The notes: generated from the sequence alone by a model not told the origin. A DNA stretch of 64,000 nucleotides from Candidatus Tepidifontimicrobium thermophilum (GCA_031296405.1 JAVKKH010000001.1:331861-395860), one strand, 5' to 3'. Shown: positions 42,346 to 51,142, numbered from the stretch's first letter. A program made the numbers and translations.

Positions 42346-42804
42346 GTGGATCCGAAGGCCGCGCTGCGCTACGCCCTGGAAGCTACCCGCGAGCGGGTCC
42401 TGCGCTGTCTGGAGGACGTGTCGGAGGAGGAAGCACGCCGGGTGGTCCACGGCCTTTCGCCCCTCGTCTGGCAGGTGGGCCACGTGACCTACGCGGACGG
42501 CGTGCTGCTCCGGCGGGCCGGCCGCACCAACCCGGTCCCCGAGTCCTACGGGCCCCTGTTCGGAACGGGGACCGGAGGGGAGGCGGGCTACCCGCTGCTG
42601 GATGAGGTGCGCGGGACCTTCGAGGTCGTCCACGGTGGTCTGCTGGCGCTTCTGGAGGCGGCAGCCCTGGACCAGCCGGTGGACGCACCGCACTACCGCA
42701 ACGTGGGAGAGATGCTGGCCTTCAGCGCCTACCACCGCGGGTACCACATCGGCAAGATGACCACGCTTCGGGCACTGCTGGGCAAGCAACGGTTGTTCGG
42801 CTGA
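42346..42804 (+). CDS. DinB-like metal-dependent protein
   Basis: A 152-residue four-helix-bundle protein of the DinB/YfiT superfamily. Metal His residues are visible in VWQVGHVTYAD and in AYHRGYHIGKM, the expected triad. Related proteins act as thiol-dependent S-transferases (bacillithiol, mycothiol) or are stress-induced; a thiol partner cannot be named here. GTG 42346 has GAAGGAGGGG 5 nt upstream, so the longer frame that overlaps the CorC gene is rejected. After it, 42805-43048 holds no gene I can support. Confidence 0.82.
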   Translation: MDPKAALRYALEATRERVLRCLEDVSEEEARRVVHGLSPLVWQVGHVTYADGVLLRRAGRTNPVPESYGPLFGTGTGGEAGYPLLDEVRGTFEVVHGGLLALLEAAALDQPVDAPHYRNVGEMLAFSAYHRGYHIGKMTTLRALLGKQRLFG

Positions 42805-43048
42805 AAAGCTCATGAGGACAGGGACCGTGGTGCGGGAGCGGCTTGGATTGGGCGGTCGCCCCTGGAGCTGTACCGCGGCCTCCACAACCTCTGGGCTGGC
42901 AGATGGAGGCAGAGGACGCCGGGGATAGCCGGTCCCCAACGGCCACCCGTCGGGGGTCGACAAACGAGGGCCGGTAACTTCGCCCCGGTGGACCAGCCGG
43001 GGGCACCCCCGGAGGGGTCGCAGGCCTCGCGGCCCGCGCGTTCGGCGT

Positions 43049-43228
43049 TCAGGGGATGGCGTGGAACAGGCCGGCCAGCGGCACCCCGAGGAGGGTGTAC
43101 GCGGCACCCATGAAGGCGCCGGCCAGCAGACGGTCCTCTTCCGGTACCTGGAGCAGGTGCAGGGACAGGTGGGTGAGGGAGGAACTCCAGGCCACCAGCA
43201 GCGCCGCCGCGTACACCAAGGGGTGCAT
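43049..43228 (-). CDS. Small two-helix membrane protein (59 aa)
   Basis: This ORF is below the usual length cut-off but well supported. ATG 43228 has GGAGG 8 nt upstream (GGAGGTCTGCGGA). The 59 residues form two hydrophobic helices (MHPLVYAAALLVAWSSSLTH and AGAFMGAAYTLLGVPLAGLF) linked by a short acidic turn (VPEEDR). I do not know a family. It lies behind the SPW protein and its terminator on the same strand, so it probably has its own transcript or relies on read-through. Confidence 0.6.
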   Translation of the reverse strand: MHPLVYAAALLVAWSSSLTHLSLHLLQVPEEDRLLAGAFMGAAYTLLGVPLAGLFHAIP

Positions 43229-43294
43229 TCCGCAGACCTCCGGTTCCGGGTTCTATGGCACTGGATGCTAGCACAACCCGTGCCGCCCGGTCCA

Positions 43295-43334
43295 CCAAAA
43301 GAGAAAGCCGCCCGGGCGGCGGGGCCCGGGCGGC
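43295..43334 (-). terminator. Rho-independent terminator after the SPW-repeat gene
   Basis: On the minus strand an 11-bp perfect GC stem (43334-43324 with 43317-43307) with a 6-base loop is followed by TTTCTCTTTT. It lies 16 bp after the SPW stop. This is the cleanest intrinsic terminator in the window. Confidence 0.9.
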
Positions 43335-43349
43335 AGGTCCGCGGCAGCC

Positions 43350-43700
43350 TTACTTGGTGGCCGCTTCCTTGGGCAGCACCCCGAAGGCCAGCCACGCGGC
43401 CAGCACGACCGCGATGGCGCCCCCGATCAGGGACGTCCACATGGCGGCGGGATCCTGCGTGAACAGGAGCACCCAGGGGCTGACGATGAACCAGATGCCC
43501 ACCAGGCCGTTCACGTACTGGATCCACACCTTGCGGCGTGCGTCCTCGTTGCTGGCCGCCCACGCGCCGAGGATGAGGAGGATGAGACCGCCTACGATGC
43601 TGGTGCTCGTCCGCCCCGCGTCCGCGGAGTAGCCGAGCACGAAGGGCGACAGCACGAACCACACGCCCACCAGGGCGTTGACCCAGTTCGCCCACACCAT
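43350..43700 (-). CDS. SPW-repeat membrane protein
   Basis: A 116-residue protein with four hydrophobic helices in two repeats. Each repeat opens with a helix that ends in Ser-Pro-aromatic: VNALVGVWFVLSPFVLGY and VNGLVGIWFIVSPWVLLF. Then a charged linker (ASNEDARRKV) and the next helix. This matches the SPW repeat family, common in Actinobacteria and other Terrabacteria, of unknown function. ATG 43700 has AGGAGGTGAAG upstream, one of the strongest ribosome binding sites here; with the consensus -35 promoter and strong terminator this looks like a highly expressed single-gene unit. Confidence 0.88.
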   Translation of the reverse strand: MVWANWVNALVGVWFVLSPFVLGYSADAGRTSTSIVGGLILLILGAWAASNEDARRKVWIQYVNGLVGIWFIVSPWVLLFTQDPAAMWTSLIGGAIAVVLAAWLAFGVLPKEAATK

Positions 43701-43754
43701 CCGCCTTCACCTCCTTTCCGGGCTGGAGTGCGGGAGCTACGGCTCCCATCCCAC

Positions 43755-43782
43755 GCAATAGCACGCGGGAAGGGATTGTCAA
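43755..43782 (-). promoter_or_regulatory. Promoter of the SPW-repeat gene
   Basis: On the minus strand a consensus TTGACA (43782-43777) is followed after 16 bp by TATTGC (43760-43755). It lies 55 nt before the start codon, downstream of ispG. Confidence 0.6.
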
Positions 43783-43819
43783 GGGAATCGGTTTGACGCA
43801 GGGGTACCAGGGGACCGCG

Positions 43820-45049
43820 TCAGTCGCCCGAGGGCCGGCCGAACCGCGCGGCCACGTAGGACTCCAGGATGGCGCAGAACTCCCGTACGAGGCCCTCCCC
43901 CCGCAGGGTAGTGACCAGTCGGCCGTCCACGTACACGGGGGCCCGCGGCTCTTCGAAGGTGCCGGGCAGGCTGATGCCCACGTGGGCGTGGCGGCTTTCG
44001 CCGGGGCCGTTCACCACGCACCCCATGACCGCCACCCGGAGGCTCTCCACCCCCGGGTAACGGTCTTTCCAGTCGGGCATCCGTGCGCGGATGTACTCCT
44101 GCACCTGCTGGGCCATCTCTTGGAAGAACGTACTGGTGGTCCGTCCGCAGCCGGGGCAGGCGCTCACCTGCGGGAAGAAGGTGCGGATCTCGAGGCTCTG
44201 CAGGATCTGCTGGGCCACCCGGACCTCCTCCGTCCGGTCGCCTCCGGGCGGCGGGGTCAGGGACACCCGGATGGTGTCGCCGATGCCCTCGTGGAGGAGC
44301 ACTGCCAGCGCCGCGGTGGACGCCACGACCCCCCGCGTCCCCATGCCCGCCTCCGTCAGCCCTAGGTGCAGGGGGTAGTCGCACCGGTCCGCGAGCGCTC
44401 GGTACACCTCGATGAGGTCTACCGGCCGGCTGGTCTTGGCGCTCAGGACGATGCGGTCGTGGGGGAGGCCGAAAGACTCCGCCAGACGTGCGGATCTCAG
44501 GGCGCTCTCCACCATCGCGAGCCGCGTGACCGCCTGGGCGTCCAGGGGTTCGGGCCGCTGCGCGTTCTCCTCCATGAGCTCCGTGAGCAGGATGGGATCC
44601 AGGGATCCCCAGTTGACCCCGATCCGGACGGGCTTGCCGTAGCGCAGGGCCGCCTCGACGATGGCCCGGAAGTTCTCGTCGTGCCCTCGGGGGCCCACGT
44701 TGCCCGGGTTGATCCGGTACTTGTCTAAAGCCTGGGCGCAGGCGGGGTAGCGGGTCAGCAGCAGGTGCCCGTTGTAGTGAAAGTCGCCCACCAGGGGGAC
44801 CGTGACCCCCGCCGCCCGCAGGCGGTCCACGATACGGGGTACCGCCCGGGCGGCGTCCTCCGTGTTCACGGTGATCCGGACCAGCTCGCTGCCGGCTTCC
44901 GCCAGCTGACGGACCTGGCGGACGGTAGCCTCCACGTCCGCGGTGTCGGTGTTGGTCATGGACTGCACCGCTACCGGGGCGCCTCCCCCCAACGTCACGG
45001 GTCCGACCCGGACGGCCACGGAACGACGGCGTGCGGTCGCTTGCACCAT
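43820..45049 (-). CDS. ispG: 4-hydroxy-3-methylbut-2-enyl diphosphate synthase
   Basis: IspG (GcpE) reduces methylerythritol cyclodiphosphate to HMBPP with a [4Fe-4S] cluster and ferredoxin or flavodoxin, late in the non-mevalonate pathway. In 409 residues it has the TIM barrel with [19 protein letters not shown], the IGVNWGSL region and [11 protein letters not shown]. The C-terminal Fe-S domain has SACPGCGRT and [16 protein letters not shown], giving the three Cys and the Glu ligands. Length is that of the bacterial two-domain type. It is a single gene facing away from the flavoprotein operon. ispE is at 22.6 kb. Confidence 0.96.
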   Translation of the reverse strand: MVQATARRRSVAVRVGPVTLGGGAPVAVQSMTNTDTADVEATVRQVRQLAEAGSELVRITVNTEDAARAVPRIVDRLRAAGVTVPLVGDFHYNGHLLLTRYPACAQALDKYRINPGNVGPRGHDENFRAIVEAALRYGKPVRIGVNWGSLDPILLTELMEENAQRPEPLDAQAVTRLAMVESALRSARLAESFGLPHDRIVLSAKTSRPVDLIEVYRALADRCDYPLHLGLTEAGMGTRGVVASTAALAVLLHEGIGDTIRVSLTPPPGGDRTEEVRVAQQILQSLEIRTFFPQVSACPGCGRTTSTFFQEMAQQVQEYIRARMPDWKDRYPGVESLRVAVMGCVVNGPGESRHAHVGISLPGTFEEPRAPVYVDGRLVTTLRGEGLVREFCAILESYVAARFGRPSGD

Positions 45050-45216
45050 CTCGAAGGCTGCCGCTCCGAGGATAACACCGGGGCCTGCAAGAGGGAAACA
45101 AGACGCCGGCGGCCCGCTTGCCCCGAGTTAGGCCGGGCCACTCCTTTCGGAGCACCTCCTCCCACCTCGGAACCGCGCTTCCGCCGGCACCGCCACGCTA
45201 GCACGTTTGCCCGAGC

Positions 45217-45247
45217 TTGACAATCCGGAAAGTGCGTGCGGTAAACG
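45217..45247 (+). promoter_or_regulatory. Candidate promoter of the flavoprotein operon
   Basis: TTGACA (45217-45222) is consensus; GTAAAC or TAAACG follows at 18-19 bp (45241-45247), a weak -10. TATCCT at 45308-45313 is an alternative -10 without a good -35. Both lie in the 292-bp gap between ispG and the flavoprotein gene, which otherwise shows nothing. Confidence 0.4.
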
Positions 45248-45341
45248 TTGCCCTTCGAGTCCCCGGCTAGCTCGGGTGTGGCGGTTCCGTAGTGCAGGCG
45301 CACCGGGTATCCTGGACCGTAGTTGCAGACCGGAGGGGGCC

Positions 45342-46472
45342 ATGGCGCGGATCGTGGTTCTGGGCGGCGGGTTCGGGGGGCTGGCGGCCGCGGAGGCCCT
45401 GAGCCCGGCGGCGCGGGCGGGGCACGAGGTGGTGGTGGTGGAGCGACGCGAGACCTTCTTCCTGGGGTTGCGCAAGCTTTGGGTCCTGGCGGGCACCGCG
45501 GATCTCGCGTCCGGAAGCCGGCCCCTCCAGGGGGTGAGCCGCCACGGGGCGCGCTGGCTGGCGGACGAGGTGATCGCCATCGACCCGGTCACGCGTCGGG
45601 TCCGCACGCACACCACGAACCTCCACTACGACTACCTGGTGGTGGCGCTGGGCGCACAGCCCCGGCCGGAACTCGTACCCGGCGCGGAGGCGGCCATGAA
45701 CCTCTACGACGCCCAGGAGGTGGATCGGAGGGCCCGCGAGGTCCAGGGGCTTCAGGGGGGTCGGGTGGCGGTGGGGATCCTGGGCTTGCCGTACAAGTGT
45801 CCACCGGCCCCCTACGAGGCCGTCCTGCTCCTCGACGACCTCTTCCGCCAACGCGGAGTGCGGGATCGGGTGGAGCTAGTGGCCTTCACACCCCAGCCCA
45901 GCTCCCTGCCCGCAGCGGGCCCGGCGGGGTGCGCGGCGGTGGAGGCCCAGCTGGCCGCGAAGGGAATTCGGTTCGAGCCGAACCGCAAGACGGTGCGGGT
46001 CGAGCCGGGCCGGGTGGTCTTCGAATCGGGCGGGCTGGACTGGGACGTGCTTCTGGCTGTCCCGCCCCACCGGGCGCCTCAGGTGGTGGTGGAAAGCGGC
46101 CTGGCGCAGGACGGCTGGATCCGTCCGGACCCTCGGACCCTGCGGACCCAACACGACCATGTCTTCGCGGTGGGGGACGTGGTGGAGATCCCTATGGCCA
46201 ACGGGATGCCGCTGCCCAAGGCGGGGGTGTTCGCGGAGGCACAGGCCCGGGTGGCGGCTTCGTGGATCCTGCACGACCTGGGGCTGGGCCAGCCTGTGAC
46301 GTTCGATGGGTACGGGTACTGCTTCATCGAGGTGGGCGGGCAGAAGGCCGCGAAGGTCGCAGGCCACTTCCTGGAGCAGCCGGCTCCCCGCGTGGAGGTG
46401 TCGGAGCCCACCCACGACGCGTGGAAGGAGAAACGTGCGTTCGAGCGGCAGCGGCTGGACATGTGGCTGTGA
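45342..46472 (+). CDS. NAD(P)/FAD-dependent oxidoreductase, sulfide:quinone oxidoreductase-like
   Basis: A 376-residue flavoprotein with the FAD loop VVLGGGFGGLAAAEAL at the N-terminus, YLVVALGAQPRPELVPG, and the second FAD contact VFAVGDVVEIPMANGMPLPKAG. Two cysteines stand at C153 (YKCPPAPYE) and C327 (YGYCFIE), close to the spacing of the catalytic pair in flavocytochrome c sulfide dehydrogenase and SQR enzymes. It may therefore oxidise sulfide or polysulfide and pass electrons to quinone, but a related NADH or unknown dehydrogenase role is possible. ATG 45342 is preceded by CGGAGGGGG. The Dph6-like gene overlaps its end by 4 bp. Confidence 0.83.
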   Translation: MARIVVLGGGFGGLAAAEALSPAARAGHEVVVVERRETFFLGLRKLWVLAGTADLASGSRPLQGVSRHGARWLADEVIAIDPVTRRVRTHTTNLHYDYLVVALGAQPRPELVPGAEAAMNLYDAQEVDRRAREVQGLQGGRVAVGILGLPYKCPPAPYEAVLLLDDLFRQRGVRDRVELVAFTPQPSSLPAAGPAGCAAVEAQLAAKGIRFEPNRKTVRVEPGRVVFESGGLDWDVLLAVPPHRAPQVVVESGLAQDGWIRPDPRTLRTQHDHVFAVGDVVEIPMANGMPLPKAGVFAEAQARVAASWILHDLGLGQPVTFDGYGYCFIEVGGQKAAKVAGHFLEQPAPRVEVSEPTHDAWKEKRAFERQRLDMWL

Positions 46473-47134
46473 ACAGAAGTTCCTGCGGCCTGTTCTGGTC
46501 CGGCGGGAAGGACTCCGCGCTGGCACTGCACCATCTCTTGGCGGAGGGCGTCCCCGTACGGTGGGTGGTGAACCTGTTCGAGGAGTCTTCCGGCCGCGTG
46601 CGCTTCCACGGGGTCCGGGCGGAGCTAGTGCGGGTTCAGGCAGGGAGCCTGGGGATCGAGCTGCTGCAGCGGCCGGTAGGACCGGAGGGCTTCGAGGAGG
46701 CGTTCCTGCGGGTCCTGGGGGAGCTCCGGGAGAGGGGGTGCGGTGTGGCGGCGTTCGGCAACGTGCACCTCCAGGACGTGCGGGAATGGTACCAGGTCCG
46801 GGTGCGCGCTGCGGGTTTCGAGCACGTGGACCCTCTGTGGGGGAGGGCGCCTGAGGGACTCGTGAGGGAGTTCGTGGAGCTCGGCTACCGGGCGGTCGTC
46901 ACGTCCGTGTACCTTCGCTCCGGCAGGACGGAGTGGCTGGGCGCGCAGGTGGACGCCCGCTTCCTCCAGGCCGTACAGGAGGCGGGTGCGGACCCGTGCG
47001 GGGAGTTCGGGGAGTACCACACCTTCGTGTTCGACGGGCCTGCGTTTTCGCGGCCTGTGGGTTTCCGGCTGGGCGAGCAGTTAGAGCGGGACGGCCACCG
47101 CTTCCTGGACCTCCTGCCGGAGGTGCCGACGTGA
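46469..47134 (+). CDS. Dph6-like ATP-pyrophosphatase (diphthine-ammonia ligase family)
   Basis: A 221-residue PP-loop ATPase. The ATP loop is LFWSGGKDSALALHHL at the N-terminus; FGNVHLQDVREWYQV and the C-terminal CGEFGEYHTFVFDGPAF are hallmarks of the Dph6/MJ0570 family. In archaea and eukaryotes Dph6 amidates diphthine on EF-2; bacteria lack diphthamide, so the bacterial member must have another substrate, probably adenylation and amidation or thiolation of a small molecule. GTG 46469 overlaps the flavoprotein stop, and its stop overlaps the thioesterase start, so three genes form one unit. Confidence 0.85.
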   Translation: MNRSSCGLFWSGGKDSALALHHLLAEGVPVRWVVNLFEESSGRVRFHGVRAELVRVQAGSLGIELLQRPVGPEGFEEAFLRVLGELRERGCGVAAFGNVHLQDVREWYQVRVRAAGFEHVDPLWGRAPEGLVREFVELGYRAVVTSVYLRSGRTEWLGAQVDARFLQAVQEAGADPCGEFGEYHTFVFDGPAFSRPVGFRLGEQLERDGHRFLDLLPEVPT

Positions 47135-47526
47135 GGCCGGGACTGGTGCCAGGGGCCACCGCGCAACTGGAGGTCGTGGTGGACGACTCTATGGTGGCCC
47201 GCTTCGACACGCTCGGCCTGGTGCACCCCGTGTACGCCACCTGGGCGCTGGTGAAGCACATGGAGGAAGCCAGCCGTCGGCTCGTCCTCCCGTACCTGGA
47301 GCCCCACGAGGACGCGGTGGGGTACGCGGTGGAGGTGGTGCACCTGGCCCCCACCCCGGTGGGGAGGCGGGTCCGGGTGTGCGCCACCCTGGAGGCGGTG
47401 GAGGACCGGCGGGTGCGCTGCCGGGTGGAGGCTTTCAACGAGCGGGGGAAGGTGGCGGAAGGCGTGCACGTGCAGGTACTGGTCCCCCGCGACTGGTGGG
47501 CGGAACGGGCGGGGTGGGGCCAGTGA
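47131..47526 (+). CDS. Hotdog-fold thioesterase (FlK-like)
   Basis: A 131-residue single-hotdog protein. HPVYATWALVKHMEEASRRLVLPYL and the DAVGYAVEVVHLAPTPVGRRVRVCATLEAV core resemble the fluoroacetyl-CoA thioesterase FlK group, whose members hydrolyse short acyl-CoAs or act in acyl-CoA housekeeping. FlK's catalytic Thr/His/Glu set cannot all be assigned by eye; Glu in KHMEEAS and His in VVHLAP are candidates. GTG 47131 overlaps the previous stop (GTGA). It converges with livF 4 bp further on. Confidence 0.82.
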   Translation: MRPGLVPGATAQLEVVVDDSMVARFDTLGLVHPVYATWALVKHMEEASRRLVLPYLEPHEDAVGYAVEVVHLAPTPVGRRVRVCATLEAVEDRRVRCRVEAFNERGKVAEGVHVQVLVPRDWWAERAGWGQ

Positions 47527-47530
47527 CCTC

Positions 47531-48247
47531 CTACCCGCCCCCGAGGTACGCGGCCTGGACTTCAGGCTTTGCGAGCAGCTCCGGGCCGGAGCCCCGCAGG
47601 GTGATGGTGCCCGTCTCCATGACGTAGGCCACGTCCGCCACCCGCAGGGCTTGGTGGGCGTTCTGTTCCACCAGCAGCACCGTGTAGCCCCCCTCCCGCA
47701 GCCGCCGGATCACGCGGAACAGCTCGCGGACCAGCAGCGGGGCCAGGCCGAGGGACGGCTCGTCCAGCAGCAGCAGCTGCGGCCGGGCCATGAGGGCCCG
47801 GCCGATGGCCAGCATTTGCTGCTCTCCACCTGAAAGGGTGGCCGCCACCTGCCGGCGACGCTCCCGCAGCCGAGGGAACAGATCGTACACCCGTAAAAGG
47901 TCTTCCTCCACCGCGGGGCGCCGCTCGCGGCGCAGCCGTAGGTACGCGCCCAGGAGCAGGTTGTCCTCCACGCGCATGGAGCCGAACAGCTGCCTGCGCT
48001 CCGGCACGTGCGCCACCCCGGCGGCCACGACCCGCTCCGGAGGCCAGCCCGTGATGTCCTGGCCGTTCAGGCGGAGCCGACCCGACCGCGGGGGGATGAG
48101 GCCCGAGATCACCCGCAGCAGGGTCGTCTTGCCTGCGCCGTTGGCCCCGATCACGGTGGCCACCTTACCCGCGGGCACCTCGAGGGAGACGTCCCGGAGC
48201 GCCACTAGCCGGCCGTAGCCGGCGCTGACCCCCGCCAGCTCAAGCAT
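47531..48247 (-). CDS. livF: Branched-chain-type amino acid ABC transporter ATPase LivF
   Basis: A 238-residue ATPase of the HAAT uptake family: Walker A GANGAGKTTLL, signature LSGGEQQMLAIGRALM, Walker B LLLLDEPSLGLAP, H-loop LLVEQNAHQAL. VPERRQLFGSMRVEDNL is the LivF-specific Q-loop region. I start at ATG 48247 with GGAGAGGG upstream; a TTG at 48262 is possible. It overlaps livG by 8 bp and is the last gene of livKHMGF. The family imports branched-chain amino acids, amides, urea or aromatic and dicarboxylic acids; the diverging operon suggests a carboxylate or amino acid that feeds it. Confidence 0.95.
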   Translation of the reverse strand: MLELAGVSAGYGRLVALRDVSLEVPAGKVATVIGANGAGKTTLLRVISGLIPPRSGRLRLNGQDITGWPPERVVAAGVAHVPERRQLFGSMRVEDNLLLGAYLRLRRERRPAVEEDLLRVYDLFPRLRERRRQVAATLSGGEQQMLAIGRALMARPQLLLLDEPSLGLAPLLVRELFRVIRRLREGGYTVLLVEQNAHQALRVADVAYVMETGTITLRGSGPELLAKPEVQAAYLGGG

Positions 48248-49016
48248 CGTCGCCCTCTCCAAGGTACGCGGCTACCACCCGCGGGTCGCGCTGGACCAGG
48301 TGGGGAGGGCCCTCGCACAGCAGCGCCCCGTGGTCCAGCACGGCCACCTCGTCCGCGAGCCCCATGACCATGGTCATGTCGTGCTCCACCAGGAACACCG
48401 TGATGCCCTCATCCCGAAGGCCCCGCACCAGCTGGCTCATGGCCTGCTTCTCGGTAGGGTTGAGCCCGGAGCCGGGCTCATCCAGCAGCAGCAGCTTCGG
48501 CCGCACCGCCAGCGCCCGCGCGAGCTCCACGCGCCGCAGCAGGCCGAAGGGGAGGGTCTCCACGGGCACCTCCGCCCAGGGGAGCAGGCCCAGCCGATCC
48601 AGCAGCGCCTCCGCCTCCTCCCGGAGCCGCCGCTCGGTCCGCCGCAGCCGCACGGTCTGGAGCGCGCAGGCCACCAGCCCTGCCTGGGCCTGGCGGTGCA
48701 GGCCCACCAGCACGTGCTCCAGGACCGTCATCCCGGGGAAGACCTGCACGTTCTGGAACGTCCGTGCGATGCCCAGCTCCGCCGCGCGGTGGGGCGGTAG
48801 CCCCACCAGGGACCGGCCGCAGAAGACGATGTCGCCCGCGGTCGGCGCGAGGCAGCACGCGATGAGGTTGAACAGGGTGGTCTTGCCTGCGCCGTTGGGC
48901 CCGATGAGCCCCTTGATCTGGCCGGGCCGCACCTCCAGGGACACTTCCGACAGCGCCACCAGACCGTCGAAAGCCTTGGTCACCCGCTCCACGCGCAAGA
49001 GGCTGTCCTGGCTCAT
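48240..49016 (-). CDS. livG: Branched-chain-type amino acid ABC transporter ATPase LivG
   Basis: A 258-residue ATPase: Walker A GPNGAGKTTLFNLI, the LivG-type ARTFQNVQVFPGMTVLEHVLVG, Walker B LLLLDEPGSGLNP and H-loop FLVEHDMTMVMGLADEVAVLDHG. The signature position reads LPFGLLRRVELARAL, which replaces the usual LSYGxQRxLEIARAL; this is a mild variant. ATG 49016 overlaps the livM stop by 4 bp, so the longer open frame is rejected. It pairs with LivF on the LivH/LivM channel. Confidence 0.95.
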   Translation of the reverse strand: MSQDSLLRVERVTKAFDGLVALSEVSLEVRPGQIKGLIGPNGAGKTTLFNLIACCLAPTAGDIVFCGRSLVGLPPHRAAELGIARTFQNVQVFPGMTVLEHVLVGLHRQAQAGLVACALQTVRLRRTERRLREEAEALLDRLGLLPWAEVPVETLPFGLLRRVELARALAVRPKLLLLDEPGSGLNPTEKQAMSQLVRGLRDEGITVFLVEHDMTMVMGLADEVAVLDHGALLCEGPPHLVQRDPRVVAAYLGEGDDA

Positions 49017-50068
49017 CGGCTCGCCCACGCTGTCCCTTGGACCCGGCGGGAGCTCACCAGCCCCGCAGGCCAGAACATCATGATCACCACCAGCACCAGC
49101 CCGAACACCACGGGCTCCAGCTCCCCCGACACCGCAGGCACCAGTCCCAGGACGTGGGTGCGCAACAACTGCTCCAGCAGCAGCACCGCCAGGGCTCCCA
49201 GGGGCGCGCCCCAGATGCTGCTCATGCCGCCCACCGCGGACATCACCACCAGCTCCAGGGACGGGACGAACCCGAAGGTGTCGGGGACCACCGCGGCCTG
49301 GAAGTGCGCGTACAGACTTCCGGCCACCGATGCCAGGGCGGCGCTCAGGGCGAAAATCTGGGCCTTCAGGCGCCCCACGTCGACCCCCACGCTCTCCGCG
49401 GCCAGCTCGCTGCCGTGCAGGGCCCGCAGGGCACGTCCGGCGGGTGAGTGCACCACGTTCAGGCCCAGGGCCATGCTGGCCAGGGCCGCCGCCCACACCA
49501 CGAAGTAGTACACCTGCACGGGCCACAGCTCCGCCCCGCCCACCCGAAGGCGCGGGACGCCCACGATCCCGTCGAACCCGCCCGTCAGGTTCAGGTGCGG
49601 CATGCCCAGGTTTTCCCGCAGCACGATGTAGACGATGATTCCCAGCCCCAGGGTGGCCATGGCCAGGTAGTGCCCCCGCAGCCGGAGGATCACCCACCCC
49701 ACCGCCAGGGCGAAGGCTCCCACGGCCACCGCGGCCAGCAGCATGACCAGCCACGGCCACCACCACGCCCCCGCCACTGACGCCGGGATCCCCAGGGCTT
49801 GCGCGCGGACGGTGAAGATGGCAGAGGCGAAGGCGCCCAATCCGTAGAAGGCCGCCTGGCCGAGGGAAGCCTGCCCCGCGTAGCCCATGAGGAGGTTCAG
49901 ACCCACCAGCACCACCGTGAACAGCCCGGCCCGGATCAGCAGGTCGGTGCTCACCAGGCCTCGGGTGAGGCGGGCCGCCGTACCGGGCCACGCCAGCTCC
50001 ACCGCACCCACCACGGCCACCCCCGCAGCGGCCAGGAACCACGTCCCGGCCCAGGCCCGCGCCGTCAT
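49013..50068 (-). CDS. livM: Branched-chain-type amino acid ABC transporter permease LivM
   Basis: A 351-residue permease with 8-9 TMs. LLMGYAGQASLGQAAFYGLGAFASA and the coupling motif GRALRALHGSELAAESVGVDVGRLKAQIFALSAALASVAGSLYAH are diagnostic of LivM. ATG 50068 overlaps the livH stop by 4 bp. It forms the channel with LivH. Confidence 0.94.
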   Translation of the reverse strand: MTARAWAGTWFLAAAGVAVVGAVELAWPGTAARLTRGLVSTDLLIRAGLFTVVLVGLNLLMGYAGQASLGQAAFYGLGAFASAIFTVRAQALGIPASVAGAWWWPWLVMLLAAVAVGAFALAVGWVILRLRGHYLAMATLGLGIIVYIVLRENLGMPHLNLTGGFDGIVGVPRLRVGGAELWPVQVYYFVVWAAALASMALGLNVVHSPAGRALRALHGSELAAESVGVDVGRLKAQIFALSAALASVAGSLYAHFQAAVVPDTFGFVPSLELVVMSAVGGMSSIWGAPLGALAVLLLEQLLRTHVLGLVPAVSGELEPVVFGLVLVVIMMFWPAGLVSSRRVQGTAWASR

Positions 50069-51135
50069 TCGTGGCCGCCCTCCAGCCAGCCCTGTGGCCG
50101 CGCCAGCAACAGCAGGATCAGCATGACGAACGCGAACAGGTCCTTGAATCCCGCTACCGTCACCCCGGCCCACAGGCTCTCCAGTACGCCCAGCACGAGC
50201 CCGCCTGCCACCGCTCCGGGGAGGCTCACCAGCCCGCCCGCGATGGCCGCTACGAAGCCCTTCAGACCCAGGTCCAGCCCCATGTCGTAGGTGGGACGGG
50301 TGCTGGGGGCTAGCACGATCCCGCCCACCGCGCCCAGCACGCCCGCCAGGGCAAAGGCGAGGGTCGCCATGCGGTCCACCCGGATGCCCATGAGCCGTGC
50401 CGCGGTCCGGTTCACCGCGCACGCGCGCATCGCCTTGCCCACCAGGGTGTGCTCGAAGAACACAACGAGGCCGACCACCGTCAGCAGACCCAGGCCCCAC
50501 ACCCACAGGCTCTGGGCCTGCAGGGTCACACCGCCCACTTCCAGGAACCGGTCGGCCATGTGCAGGGTGCTGAAGGCGGGCATCACGTACGGCCTGGGTC
50601 CCCACACCCGCAGGGCCAGACCCTGGAGGGCGATGTACACACCCACCGTGATGATGATCCGGGTCAGAGCAGACGCAGCGCGGGCAGGGTGGAGGGTGAG
50701 CCGGTGGACCGCGGTGGCCACCAGCGCCGTGGCGAGAACCGCAGCTGCGGCCGCGGCCGCCAGAGCCAGCCCTCCGCTTCCGCCCAGGGCCCGGAAGAAG
50801 GTGATGGCCAGCATGGGGCCCAGCATGACGAACGCCCCCTGCGCGAAGTTGATGACCCCCGTGACGCGGTACACTACCACGAACCCCACCGCCACGAGGG
50901 CGTACACCGAGCCCGTAACGGTCCCGTCCACCAGCAGCTGCAGGTACTCGGACAGGCCGTAGCCCAGGCGCCGGCCCAGGGCCCAGAAGACGAGCAGCAA
51001 CACCGCGGAGGCGGTCCCCAGGACCACCCGGGACGAGGGGCGTCGGGCCGCGAAAGCCCCGGGTGCGGGCCCCCGCGGCCCCGGCACCGTCCGGGCGGGC
51101 AGTTCCGTGGTGGCGGGTTCGGCCACGGACCTCAC
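50065..51135 (-). CDS. livH: Branched-chain-type amino acid ABC transporter permease LivH
   Basis: A 356-residue permease of about eight TMs. QLLVDGTVTGSVYALVAVGFVVVYRVTGVINFAQGAFVMLG is the LivH start, and MRACAVNRTAARLMGIRVDRMATLAFALAGVLGAVGG the coupling region. The N-terminus is about 45 residues longer than in E. coli LivH, with a Pro/Ala/Arg-rich stretch before TM1. GTG 51135 is close behind the livK stop (7 bp). Confidence 0.93.
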   Translation of the reverse strand: MRSVAEPATTELPARTVPGPRGPAPGAFAARRPSSRVVLGTASAVLLLVFWALGRRLGYGLSEYLQLLVDGTVTGSVYALVAVGFVVVYRVTGVINFAQGAFVMLGPMLAITFFRALGGSGGLALAAAAAAAVLATALVATAVHRLTLHPARAASALTRIIITVGVYIALQGLALRVWGPRPYVMPAFSTLHMADRFLEVGGVTLQAQSLWVWGLGLLTVVGLVVFFEHTLVGKAMRACAVNRTAARLMGIRVDRMATLAFALAGVLGAVGGIVLAPSTRPTYDMGLDLGLKGFVAAIAGGLVSLPGAVAGGLVLGVLESLWAGVTVAGFKDLFAFVMLILLLLARPQGWLEGGHE

Positions 51136-51142
51136 CGCGGCG

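Noticed and set aside
42238-43782. Long open frame on the minus strand (514 codons) across the DinB and SPW region
   Set aside because: It is an out-of-frame shadow of high-GC genes, low in complexity, crosses a terminator and conflicts with well-supported genes.
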